Source: Desulfoplanes formicivorans (GTDB taxonomy: Bacteria > Desulfobacterota > Desulfovibrionia > Desulfovibrionales > Desulfomicrobiaceae). From it: DNA of 64,000 nt. Positions 18,124 through 26,317 of this stretch are shown in pieces (within the stretch, counting starts at the first letter, position 1; each line of letters begins with the position of its first letter). Both the position numbers and the translations under genes were made by a program. Under the pieces are notes generated by a model, which had not been told where the DNA came from, searched no databases, and saw only the letters and a list, made by a program, of their open reading frames with translations. The DNA lies in assembly GCF_001748225.1 (NCBI RefSeq), contig NZ_BDFE01000004.1, positions 1 through 64,000 of the forward strand, in the 5' to 3' direction.

Positions 18124-18750
18124 CTATTTGATGGTGATCCTGTCACTGCGGGTCAAGGAGATCCTCTTGCTGGTTCCCGGTCCGGTCTTGAGAAGGATAA
18201 TCGTGGCCTGCTCAACATAGGGGTCTGCTGCCGAAAGGCAGTCAACAGGCAACACCACATGCATCCCCCGGAATCCGGCAGCTGTTGCCGTGTGCAGGAC
18301 AGCTCCGTGAGCCGCAGTGCCCGTAACAATGACCGAAGTGATGCCCTTGCTTTTGAGAATATCTTCAAGATCGGTATTCCAGAATTTATCCACGCTGGAA
18401 TGCACAACAGGTTCGCCTGGTTCGGGAGTGACCGGTGGCAGCATGGTGTCCAATGTGCCCCGGGGGGTCATGCTGTAAACCACGGGAAGCCCGGCAGCAC
18501 GGGCCCGTTTGATCAAGGCGGCGATGCGGGGAACGGTTTCCAGGCATCGAGGCCGACGAGCCTGGTTGCAGGTCAGCTCCTCGATGTCCAGGACGAGCAG
18601 GGCCGTGGTTGCCGGAGCCACTGTAACCGTTCGGATTTCCGGGAGATCAGGAGGTGAAACCTCATCCCAGATCTCGTCAATGGATGCGGCCATGGCCGCA
18701 CAGGGCAACAGGCAGAAAAGCAGGAGAAGCACATGTGGTACGCGTCGCAT
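18124..18750 (-). CDS. Exported isochorismatase-like hydrolase
   Basis: A 208-residue protein with a signal peptide (RRVPHVLLLLFCLLPCAAMA, residues 2-21), so it acts in the periplasm. The isochorismatase-fold landmarks are present: LLVLDIEE with the conserved Asp, and SSVDKFWNTDLE with the Lys. The loop that normally carries the nucleophilic Cys of the cysteine-hydrolase members instead reads VTGTAAHGAVLHTA and has no Cys, resembling EntB-type isochorismatase in having His but no thiol. A nicotinamidase-like cysteine mechanism is therefore unlikely; the substrate is unknown. The ATG at 18750 has a GAGGAGG site. Confidence 0.8.
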   Translation of the reverse strand: MRRVPHVLLLLFCLLPCAAMAASIDEIWDEVSPPDLPEIRTVTVAPATTALLVLDIEELTCNQARRPRCLETVPRIAALIKRARAAGLPVVYSMTPRGTLDTMLPPVTPEPGEPVVHSSVDKFWNTDLEDILKSKGITSVIVTGTAAHGAVLHTATAAGFRGMHVVLPVDCLSAADPYVEQATIILLKTGPGTSKRISLTRSDRITIK

Positions 18751-18920
18751 AAAGACCTCCTCGGTGCTGCATGGTGGATGATCCCTGGTCCGGGAGCCTG
18801 ACACAACAGAATCCGGGCAGGGACTTTTCAATGTAACCAGTATTGATACCAATGCACCATATTTTCAGATTTGAAAACACTACCCAGCAAAAAAACGACA
18901 GCCCTTCATGTGCCCGGCAC

Positions 18921-19946
18921 CTATTTCTCCCGGTCAAACAGAATGTCCGGCTCCACGGCACGTGCCCGGGCCGTGCCCGTAAGTACCATGGCCTGGACCA
19001 GTTCGGACCTGACCTGATCCAGATAGGCCTCTACCCCTTCCTTGAGCCCACCCACAGCAGCCACGGCAATGGGCCGACCGATCATGACGGCATCAGCCCC
19101 CAGGGCAAGCATCTTGAGCACGTCCGTGCCCGTGCGCACCCCGCCGTCGACCAAAACGGCCATGTCTCCCCTGACAGCCTGGGCCACCCGGGGAAGGACC
19201 CGGGCCGTGCCCGGAGTGTGATCCAGAACCCGCCCGCCATGGTTGGAGACCACAATGCCGGCAGCCCCGGCATCCCGGACCCGTTTGGCATCGTCCGGGG
19301 TCATGATCCCCTTGACAAGGAATGGAACCGGACAGCGTTTGATGATCTCGGCGAGTTTGGTCACGGGCTTGGGACTGACAGGTCGACCCATTTTTCTCAG
19401 GGTAATCAGACCGGCCGCATCAATATCCATGCCCACGATCCTGGCACCACTGGCCAGGGCCTTGTCCAGTTTGTCAAAAAGTTCGGCATCTTCCCATGGT
19501 TTGACAAACGGAATACCTGCACCGCCCAGCCGGGAGATGGCCGCAAACCCGGCTTCGGAAATAAACGCAGGAACCCCGTCCCCGGTGCATCCCAGCGTAC
19601 CATGTTCCACACACCCTTCCAGCACCCCGTGAATATATGCCTCTTCCGTGACCTTTCCGCCCATGTTGAAGGACACCCCGCCAATGGGTGCGGCAAGCAC
19701 GGGCATGTCCAGGGTTCTGCCGCAGATTTCCACTGACGTGTCCGGGTCGATCACATGGTGCACCAACCGCATGTTCAGCTTGCGTTCGGCAAGAGCGCTC
19801 ACATTGTCCCGGAAGGATGCGGCCGTACCCAGCCCGCCCATGCCAGGCACCTCGCCCACACAGGCCCGACCATCACACACCGGACAAACCCTGCAATATC
19901 CCTTCATCCGCTCCCTGGCGGTTTGCCGTATCTCCTGCAAATCCAT
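18921..19946 (-). CDS. FMN-dependent alpha-hydroxy-acid oxidising protein
   Basis: A 341-residue TIM-barrel flavoprotein of the lactate dehydrogenase/glycolate oxidase family. IVVSNHGGRVLDHTPGTARVLP contains the catalytic His-Gly-Gly-Arg, and VDGGVRTGTDVLKMLALGADAVMIGRP the phosphate-binding end of the barrel. The N-terminus carries CRVCPVCDGRACVGEVPGMGG, a cysteine cluster seen in the anaerobe branch of the family, absent from classical oxidases. It probably oxidises lactate or a related hydroxyacid, a usual electron donor in sulfate reducers. It is 170 bp upstream of the isochorismatase-like gene on the same strand. Confidence 0.9.
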   Translation of the reverse strand: MDLQEIRQTARERMKGYCRVCPVCDGRACVGEVPGMGGLGTAASFRDNVSALAERKLNMRLVHHVIDPDTSVEICGRTLDMPVLAAPIGGVSFNMGGKVTEEAYIHGVLEGCVEHGTLGCTGDGVPAFISEAGFAAISRLGGAGIPFVKPWEDAELFDKLDKALASGARIVGMDIDAAGLITLRKMGRPVSPKPVTKLAEIIKRCPVPFLVKGIMTPDDAKRVRDAGAAGIVVSNHGGRVLDHTPGTARVLPRVAQAVRGDMAVLVDGGVRTGTDVLKMLALGADAVMIGRPIAVAAVGGLKEGVEAYLDQVRSELVQAMVLTGTARARAVEPDILFDREK

Positions 19947-20065
19947 AATGCTCCCGAGTTGAACTGTTTATACTGTATACATCAGACCAGTTCCCAAACC
20001 ATGATTCAACATGCTTGCAGACCCCATGGCAACCCGTATGGGATCTGCAAAATCACCTGACCACC

Positions 20066-20410
20066 CTATGGTTTGATATAGGCAAACCCGTTGTTTTGCA
20101 GATCAATCAATGCAACAATGCCGGCGGCCACAACCTCGCATTGGGGAAGAAGTTCCTCCTCCTTGATGGAAAAAGCGTGCAAGGCGTTGTTGCAGACCTG
20201 AAAACCCACCCCACGTTCTCCCAGTTCACGCACTCTGGAAGCCACCTCGTCGGCACTTCCCTGCCTGAACAGATTCACAGCAGGACCGTTGACCACAACA
20301 ACGGATTTACCCTCGGGCTTGGCATTCAGAAAATTGGCCACATTGTTCAGGGCCAGCTGCAACCTGTTGGGATCGTTCAGATCTACGTGAAAACATGCTT
20401 TGTATGTCAT
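20066..20410 (-). CDS. DsrE family protein
   Basis: A 114-residue small DsrE-fold protein. KACFHVDLNDPNRLQLALNNVANFL is the typical opening, SVVVVNGPAVNLF the second strand, and the reactive-type Cys lies in GVGFQVCNNALHAF. These single-domain proteins are widespread in sulfate reducers and are thought to handle sulfur or persulfide, but no function is established for this type. It is a lone gene, divergent from the TonB-system operon, and is not close in sequence to the DsrE-like protein at 9963. Confidence 0.87.
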   Translation of the reverse strand: MTYKACFHVDLNDPNRLQLALNNVANFLNAKPEGKSVVVVNGPAVNLFRQGSADEVASRVRELGERGVGFQVCNNALHAFSIKEEELLPQCEVVAAGIVALIDLQNNGFAYIKP

Positions 20411-20766
20411 CTTTTTTTCCTCCTTGTGGATGTTTGAAATATTTTTTGCGCATGACGCACATTCCCGGGCAAATACCCAACTCCCCTTGACCGGGCAATC
20501 AAAAAACAGGCTCCAAACTCGTTCACTCAGCCGAATATCCGGCCAAGATCACGCTGTTTTTCTCCAAAAATGAAAACCAGTTATGTTTTTTTCAACCCCT
20601 TTAACACAATCAGGACCAAACATTTTTTCTTGTGACACGAAGCACAGATTGTGCGTCCCACAACCGGCTTCCATGATGCACGCATGGGGTTTCGTTGACT
20701 CTATGGTTGATATGACATAAATGATCTGCTATCATACAGCATCGTACATTTTCCAAGGAGGACAGC
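20411..20766. other. Divergent promoter region of the TonB-system operon
   Basis: 356 bp with no gene. It holds the plus-strand promoter candidate at 20707-20735 and the AAGGAGG ribosome site (20755-20761) of the first operon gene, and on the minus strand a GGAGGAAAAAAAG stretch (20411-20423) serving the dsrE gene. Confidence 0.5.
20707..20735 (+). promoter_or_regulatory. Candidate sigma70-type promoter of the TonB-system operon
   Basis: TTGATA at 20707-20712 and TATCAT at 20730-20735 with a 17-base spacer. A second, weaker pair with TTGACT at 20695 overlaps it. The start codon is 31 bases downstream. Confidence 0.45.
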
Positions 20767-21531
20767 GTGTTACGCATCCTGTTCACAATTCAGTTCCTAC
20801 TGCTGATACTTGGGGGTTCCATCCCGTGCACAGCATCGAACCTCGCCAAGGCTGAAAAACAGGTCCAACAGAATCTGGCCAGGGAGGCCCAGGCCCAAAA
20901 AAGTCTGGAAGCCTGGGAAAATCAGAAGGCCTCCATTGAGGCCCGCATCCGTGATCTGATCCTGGAAAAAACCTGGCTTGAATACCAAAACCAAAAATAC
21001 CAGGGGTACATCCAAAGGGAATTGGCCGAGCTGGACGAGCTGGAAACCCGAAAAAAGGAAATGGAACACATCAACATGCGCCTGGAACCGTTTCTGGACG
21101 AGACGGTTGCCAACCTGAAGGCTCTTGTGGCCACTGATCTTCCCTTTCTGCCCGAAGAACGAGCCAGGCGGATCGCCTTTCTCGAGGAAAGCCTCGGGGA
21201 TTATCACCTGAGCCTAAGCGAAAAACTTCGCCGGGTTCTGGAGGCATTGCAGGTGGAAGCGGATTACGGCCGAACCCTGGAGGCCACGGACGCGTCCATT
21301 ACCCTGGACGACACGACCATCCAGGGCCGCATCTTTCGGCTGGGCCGGATCGGACTTTTCTTCCAGTCCATTGACAAGCGTGTTATCTCCCGGTTTGACG
21401 CCTCAACGCGAACCTGGGTTCCTCTTTCCACTGATTATGAACGGGATCTGGACCAGGCCCTGCAGATGGTGGATCGCAAACGGGCCGCATCCCTCCTGGT
21501 ACTGCCCGTACAGGGAGGAAGCCGTGAATAA
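20767..21531 (+). CDS. DUF3450 periplasmic coiled-coil protein (first gene of TonB2-type operon)
   Basis: A 254-residue protein with a signal peptide (residues 2-23, ending PCTAS) and then long charged helices (about 25-140) that should form a coiled coil, followed by a DUF3450 C-terminal domain (GRIFRLGRIGLFFQSIDKR). DUF3450 genes regularly open TonB2-type clusters ahead of the TtpC-like gene. The start is GTG, supported by AAGGAGG six bases before it. The stop overlaps the next start by eight bases, so the two are translationally coupled. Its molecular job within the complex is not known. Confidence 0.85.
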   Translation: MLRILFTIQFLLLILGGSIPCTASNLAKAEKQVQQNLAREAQAQKSLEAWENQKASIEARIRDLILEKTWLEYQNQKYQGYIQRELAELDELETRKKEMEHINMRLEPFLDETVANLKALVATDLPFLPEERARRIAFLEESLGDYHLSLSEKLRRVLEALQVEADYGRTLEATDASITLDDTTIQGRIFRLGRIGLFFQSIDKRVISRFDASTRTWVPLSTDYERDLDQALQMVDRKRAASLLVLPVQGGSRE

Positions 21532-22957
21532 CAGCATTCATGGACTGATCCGCCTGCCAATGGTCATCCTCACCCTCTTCCTTGTCTGGACGTGTCCCGC
21601 ATGGGCAACGGACGAGGCCACCCCGACATGGCAGGCCATTCACAAGGATCTGGCCAGGGAAGCCCGAACCGTTGCCAGGGAAGCCCAAACCACCCGGGCC
21701 ATCATTGCCAAAGAAAAAAAAGAACTCCAGGCCCAGGCAGCCCGACTCGAAGCAGACATTGCCCGGGAAAAACAACGCCTGTCCACACATAAAAAGGAAT
21801 TCGAACGCCTTCTGGCCAGGGAACAAAAGGCCCGCCTTGCCCTTGAGGAGCATCTCGAAGACATCAAAACCATGGAAACCGTTGTCAAAAGCGCTGCACG
21901 GGACGCAGACGCCATGATCCACGACAGTCTGGTGTCCCCGGCCTTTGACAACCGCCTGGCCCAGATCTCCCCCCTGCTTGACGCCAACCGTTTTCCCGGG
22001 TTTGAGGATATTGCCCATCTCATCGGCCTGTTCTTTCAGGAAGCCCAGGAGACCGGAAACATAGCCTTGATCACCCGTGAAATCATTGGGCCCGATGGCA
22101 GCAGAACTCCGGCTGAAATCCTGCGCGTTGGCGCATTCACGGCCCTGTACCGCCTCAAGGATGGAAATGTGGGATATCTGCGCACAGCCAAGGACGGCAA
22201 AACCTGGATCGCGGTTCCCGCTGCCCTGGGAAGGAGCATACGCCATCACATACAAGCTGCCTTTGAGGGACAATCACCAGACATTCCCTTGGATATTTCC
22301 CGAGGTGCAGCATTACAGGGTCTGGATCGCCAGAAAGATCTTCTACAATGGTTGCGCTCCGGCGGCGTGCTCGTCTGGCCCATCCTGTTTGTCGGAGGCA
22401 TCGCCCTGCTCCTGACGGTTGAGCGCATGGTTGTTTTGTTGCGACAAAAAACCACGCCAGGCGAGACCATGGCCCAGATCCTCTCCCTGGTGAAATCACG
22501 CAACTGGGAAGGCTGCAAAACAATCTGCTCGACCATGCCCCGCTTTCCGGCCATACGGGTCATGGCCCGCAGCGTTGAAGCGGCCGAATCTTCCAAGGAT
22601 GTTCTGGAAGCCGCCCTGGAAGAGGCCATTCTCAAGGAAATTCCGTCCATGGAACGTTTTCTGGCCACCTTGAACATCCTGGCCGCCATCGCTCCCCTGC
22701 TCGGCCTTCTGGGCACGGTCACGGGAATGATCAGCACCTTTCAGGTGATCACCCTGTACGGAACCGGTGACCCCCGCATGATGTCCGGCGGCATTTCCGA
22801 AGCCCTGATTACCACCCAACTGGGCCTGGCCGTGGCTATCCCCATCATGATTGTGCACCATTTTCTCCAACGCAGGGTGGAGACCCTTCTCAGTGATATG
22901 GAAGAAAAGGGAACCGCTTTTGCCGCGGCCGTTCTGGAGGGGAAAGGGAAACAATGA
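21524..22957 (+). CDS. TtpC-like MotA/TolQ/ExbB proton-channel protein with periplasmic coiled coil
   Basis: A 477-residue protein. It begins with a signal-like hydrophobic segment (to about residue 29, ending PAWA), then a periplasmic coiled coil (about 35-150) and a DUF3450-like region, then the ExbB/TolQ membrane domain in the last ~200 residues (APLLGLLGTVTGMISTF and LITTQLGLAVAIPIMIVHHF). This architecture is that of TtpC, required for TonB2 function in Vibrio. The GTG at 21524 is chosen because of an AGGGAGGA site and because the signal segment then starts properly. Its stop overlaps exbB by four bases (ATGA). Confidence 0.9.
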   Translation: MNNSIHGLIRLPMVILTLFLVWTCPAWATDEATPTWQAIHKDLAREARTVAREAQTTRAIIAKEKKELQAQAARLEADIAREKQRLSTHKKEFERLLAREQKARLALEEHLEDIKTMETVVKSAARDADAMIHDSLVSPAFDNRLAQISPLLDANRFPGFEDIAHLIGLFFQEAQETGNIALITREIIGPDGSRTPAEILRVGAFTALYRLKDGNVGYLRTAKDGKTWIAVPAALGRSIRHHIQAAFEGQSPDIPLDISRGAALQGLDRQKDLLQWLRSGGVLVWPILFVGGIALLLTVERMVVLLRQKTTPGETMAQILSLVKSRNWEGCKTICSTMPRFPAIRVMARSVEAAESSKDVLEAALEEAILKEIPSMERFLATLNILAAIAPLLGLLGTVTGMISTFQVITLYGTGDPRMMSGGISEALITTQLGLAVAIPIMIVHHFLQRRVETLLSDMEEKGTAFAAAVLEGKGKQ

Positions 22958-23598
22958 GCCTTGCCCATATCGCCCGGGAGTCCCTGAACTATCTGTACAG
23001 CGGAGGCATGATCATGATCCCTTTGCTTCTGGTCTCCGTGTGCATGTGGGCACTCATCTTCCGAAAACTGGTTACCTTCAGTACAATGTTCAAAAAGGAG
23101 GTCCCGTTTAGGGAATGTCTGGACGCACGTTCCAGGCCGAATCCGTCCGGAGCGCCCTGGCAGCAGCGCCTTGTTGCTCTTTTTTTTGACCAGCGGACCG
23201 GAGACCCCTCCTTTGACATGACCCTGGCCGTTTCCCTGGCCAAAACCCAGTCGGCCCAGGCCAGACGGTACATCGGAACCATCCTCGTACTGGCTGCAGC
23301 AGCACCGCTTTTGGGGCTCCTGGGCACGGTCACGGGAATGATCAGCACCTTTGATGTCATGGCCCAATTTGGTACAGGCAACGCAAAGGCCATGGCCTCG
23401 GGTATCTCCCAGGCCCTGATCACCACCCAGACGGGACTCTTCATTGCCGTACCAGGGCTGTTCATGGGTAACTTTTTACGCCGCAGGGCCGAAAACCTCG
23501 CCGACAAAATGCAACGCTTTGCCATCAGACTGGTGGGGGAAGGGGGAAGTGCGCACTTGAGTACACAGTGCACAGTTAGCGGTGAGTCAGGTCGTTAA
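22954..23598 (+). CDS. exbB: ExbB-type biopolymer transport proton channel
   Basis: A 214-residue inner-membrane protein of three spans: about residues 17-35, 110-135 and 145-172. The family motif AAAAPLLGLLGTVTGMISTFDVM and the following ALITTQTGLFIAVPG are complete. With ExbD it forms the proton channel that powers TonB. The last ~16 residues (SAHLSTQCTVSGESGR) do not look like ExbB: they are encoded by the left end of the inserted repeat element that starts at 23548, so the natural C-terminus has probably been replaced. Confidence 0.92.
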   Translation: MSLAHIARESLNYLYSGGMIMIPLLLVSVCMWALIFRKLVTFSTMFKKEVPFRECLDARSRPNPSGAPWQQRLVALFFDQRTGDPSFDMTLAVSLAKTQSAQARRYIGTILVLAAAAPLLGLLGTVTGMISTFDVMAQFGTGNAKAMASGISQALITTQTGLFIAVPGLFMGNFLRRRAENLADKMQRFAIRLVGEGGSAHLSTQCTVSGESGR

Positions 23599-23791
23599 TA
23601 ATCGTTGTTATAAATGAAAAAATATATTTTTTCTGATGTTATTCGTTTTTTATGTTCGGTTGATAGTGGCATCGCTTATCCTCAAAATCCTGCATAGTGC
23701 GCAGTTGTGAGATGTTGGGATCTTAACATTTCGCCAATAACTCCGCGCACTGAGTACTGTGTACTGAGCCCTGTGCACTTAAGTGCACACT
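23548..23791. mobile_element. MITE-like element with 29-bp imperfect terminal inverted repeats
   Basis: The left arm 23548-23576 and the right arm 23763-23791 are inverted repeats, matching at 24 of 29 positions. Between them are ~186 bp of AT-rich, non-coding sequence, unlike the GC-rich operon around it. The element begins inside the end of exbB and ends 20 bp before exbD, whose ATG has no recognisable ribosome site. In an operon whose other junctions overlap or are tight, this gap is conspicuous. It carries no transposase and would need one in trans. Confidence 0.6.
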
Positions 23792-23811
23792 CAAGTATAA
23801 CTTAAATTACC

Positions 23812-24225
23812 ATGAAATCACTCCGTCATATCCGTGCAAACCGATCCAGGGGGGCTGAAATCAATATGGCTCCCTTGCTGGACATGGTTTTTATTTTACT
23901 CATTTTCTTTGTGGTCACCACGAGCTTTGTCAAAGAATCAGGGGTGGACGTGCACCGTCCCGTGGCCAAGACAGCCGTGACCAAGGAAAAGGCCAACATG
24001 ATCATCGGTGTCACAGCCCAGGGGCATATCTTTATCGAGGGCAAAAGTATCGATATCAGGTCCGTGCGCACACGCATGGAACGCTTCCTGGCCGAGACCC
24101 CCGAAGGCTCGGTTGTGGTGGTGGCGGACAAAAAAAGTGAAACAGGGGTTGTGGTGCAGATCCTGGATGCCTGCCGCCTGGCAGGCGTGACCAACATCAG
24201 CGTTGCAGCCAAACGACCGGCATGA
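23812..24225 (+). CDS. exbD: ExbD-type biopolymer transport protein
   Basis: A 137-residue protein with one N-terminal membrane helix and a periplasmic domain. EINMAPLLDMVFILLIFFVVTTSF has the conserved membrane Asp (Asp24 region) through which protons pass. It works with ExbB and the TtpC-like protein to energise TonB. No ribosome site is visible before the ATG, likely because the repeat element ends 20 bp upstream. Its stop overlaps tonB by four bases (ATGA). Confidence 0.93.
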   Translation: MKSLRHIRANRSRGAEINMAPLLDMVFILLIFFVVTTSFVKESGVDVHRPVAKTAVTKEKANMIIGVTAQGHIFIEGKSIDIRSVRTRMERFLAETPEGSVVVVADKKSETGVVVQILDACRLAGVTNISVAAKRPA

Positions 24226-24920
24226 AACTCGTCTACAATCTGACCTTCTGGTGCGTGCTTCTTGCCGCAGCCATCCTTGTCAACATTTTCATATGCATGG
24301 TGGCGCCCATTCTTTCGGACAATGAGGTACACCAACAGCACGACCTGTCCTCTATGCCCGTTCTCCTGACTCCGCCCCCGCCCCTGCCAGAACAAACCAA
24401 GCGCGAAATCATCAAAAAGCCCACGCCCACACCCCGCAAACCGGTCAAAACGCCGACCCTGTCAATGCAGCAGCCGCTCCAGCACAAATCCCGGCCCAAA
24501 CTGACATTCAAAACACCTTCCTTTGAAATGGCCATGACCAATCAGATCTCTCCAGGCCTGGAAGTGGCACCGCCTTTGCCGGATGCATCCACGGATTTCA
24601 CCAGATCCGGCCCTCCTCAATCGGCAACCATCGGTTTTGAACTGGGCGAGCTGGACACCCCGCCCATACCCATACGCCGAGTCCCGCCGGTTTATCCATT
24701 CCAGGCCAGACGCAAGGGAATCACCGGCAAGGTCACGGCCCGCTTTCTGGTCAATATGACCGGTATGGTGGAAAAGATTTCCATTGTCACCTCGGAACCC
24801 AAGGGCGTCTTTGATCAGGCCGTCAAGGAGTGCATTGCCAAATGGCGCTTCAAGCCCGGCATCTACAAAGGGAAACCCGTGGCCACTTGGATGATGATAC
24901 CTATTTCCTTCAAACTTTGA
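24222..24920 (+). CDS. tonB: Energy transducer TonB (TonB2 type)
   Basis: A 232-residue protein. A membrane anchor lies at about residues 6-28, a Pro/Lys-rich periplasmic spacer at about 45-100 (PPPPLPEQTK, KPTPTPRKPVKTP), and the TonB C-terminal domain from about 150, with PPVYPFQARRKGITGKVTARFLV and a final KWRFKPG. It spans the periplasm and pulls on the TonB box of outer-membrane receptors; the receptor gene at 26318 is its obvious partner. Confidence 0.93.
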   Translation: MKLVYNLTFWCVLLAAAILVNIFICMVAPILSDNEVHQQHDLSSMPVLLTPPPPLPEQTKREIIKKPTPTPRKPVKTPTLSMQQPLQHKSRPKLTFKTPSFEMAMTNQISPGLEVAPPLPDASTDFTRSGPPQSATIGFELGELDTPPIPIRRVPPVYPFQARRKGITGKVTARFLVNMTGMVEKISIVTSEPKGVFDQAVKECIAKWRFKPGIYKGKPVATWMMIPISFKL

Positions 24921-24995
24921 TCGCGTTGTTACATGTCAGGTGTTTTCGTGGATCGCAGAAACATTGTTACCATCTGCTGCACGTTCAGGAATAAC

Positions 24996-26174
24996 ATGAA
25001 ATTTTCAACAGGCATCTTCCTCTTCTTTCTGATTGTTCTCAGCACGGCCAGCCATACCCATGCCGAGAACAACCTCTCTGTGCCCGAACAGCGCATCCTC
25101 TACCGGGCCCAGCAGGCCATGGACAGGGAAGACTACCCCGAGGTTCGAAAAACACTTTCTTCGTATCTCAAACGGCATCCGGACACGGAGCCCGCCTTGT
25201 TCTTTCTTGTTCTGGGAAATGCCTGCTACCAACAAGGGGATCTTGCTGCGGCCAACAAATGGTACCAGCAGGGTCTGAACAAACACCCGGGCAACCTTGC
25301 CCTATGTCGCAACCTGGCCGCAGCCAGATACGGACTGGAACAATTTGCCCAAGCAGGCAAACTCTTTGAAAAAGCATTCAAGCTCTCCCAACCCGGGGAA
25401 CCCCAACTCCTCTACCAGGCGGGCATTGCCTTTTATCAGGCGGAACAACTTGATGACAGCCGCAGGGTCCTGGAACAACTCCTTGAGACGGCTCCAACCA
25501 CACGCAGGGAATGGCTCGCCCTCTTGATTCAGGTCTGTTATGCGCAACAAAACCTCACGCGTACCACACGCCTTCTCACATCATTTCTGGAAACCTATCC
25601 GTCGGAACGGGCCTATTGGAAACTCCTGGCCGGTATCCGCACGGAGCAGGAACGTTATGCCCAGGCCGCTGCTGCCCTGCGTACGGCATTGAGCCTGGGC
25701 AACGCAACAGCCAGAGAATGGAAGGAACTGAGTTCCCTGTATTTTTATCTCAACGCCCCCTTGCAGGGAGCCATGTGTCTGGAAAGGGCGGCAGCACTGG
25801 CGCCTGACGCCAGAGATAACGATGCCCTGGCCAAAGGATTTCTGCGCGCCCATCGGATCGACAAGGGCTTGCACTACCTTGACCAGGCCATTGCCCGTCA
25901 GGCAACGCCCCAGCGCTTGATGACCAGGGCCAGGACCCTGATGACAACCCGCCGTTTCAAGGAAGCTATAACCACCTTGCAGCAGATCGTGAACATGCAA
26001 TCGAATACACGCGATGAGGCCTACCTGCTCATGGGTTACTGCGCCATGGAAACCCAGAATTGGCACCAGGCCGCAACCTGGTTTTCACATGTCAAAAATG
26101 ACAGATTTGCATCTCACGCAGCATCTGCCCTACAAGCCCTAGCTCCCCTTCTTGAAATCGATGTTGACCAATAA
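24996..26174 (+). CDS. Exported TPR protein of the TonB2 operon
   Basis: A 392-residue periplasmic protein. A signal peptide (about residues 1-23, ending ASHTHA) precedes a chain of about ten tetratricopeptide repeats running almost to the end (for example ALFFLVLGNACYQQGDLAAANKWYQQG). A TPR gene commonly ends TonB2-type operons and the protein is presumed to scaffold the complex. The ATG at 24996 is chosen over an upstream in-frame start at 24933 because it gives a proper signal peptide and has an AGGA site. It is 75 bp downstream of tonB. Confidence 0.85.
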   Translation: MKFSTGIFLFFLIVLSTASHTHAENNLSVPEQRILYRAQQAMDREDYPEVRKTLSSYLKRHPDTEPALFFLVLGNACYQQGDLAAANKWYQQGLNKHPGNLALCRNLAAARYGLEQFAQAGKLFEKAFKLSQPGEPQLLYQAGIAFYQAEQLDDSRRVLEQLLETAPTTRREWLALLIQVCYAQQNLTRTTRLLTSFLETYPSERAYWKLLAGIRTEQERYAQAAAALRTALSLGNATAREWKELSSLYFYLNAPLQGAMCLERAAALAPDARDNDALAKGFLRAHRIDKGLHYLDQAIARQATPQRLMTRARTLMTTRRFKEAITTLQQIVNMQSNTRDEAYLLMGYCAMETQNWHQAATWFSHVKNDRFASHAASALQALAPLLEIDVDQ

Positions 26175-26225
26175 AACCATAATTCTTCCAATACCTCCAG
26201 GCATTTCGCTTTATTTCAAAACCCA

Positions 26226-26254
26226 TTGACATGAAATCATTTCATACCTTACAA
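26226..26254 (+). promoter_or_regulatory. Promoter with Fur-like palindrome before the receptor gene
   Basis: TTGACA at 26226-26231 and TTACAA at 26249-26254 are spaced by 17 bases. The spacer contains a perfect 7-1-7 palindrome, ATGAAATCATTTCAT, at 26231-26245, of the size and TGAAA/TTTCA type expected for a Fur-family repressor. This suggests the receptor and transporter genes are switched on by metal limitation. Confidence 0.5.
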
Positions 26255-26317
26255 GTATATCATTTTAGACCTACATGCTTTCTTCAACACAACTCATTTT
26301 GGCTGGGAGGTAGAAGA

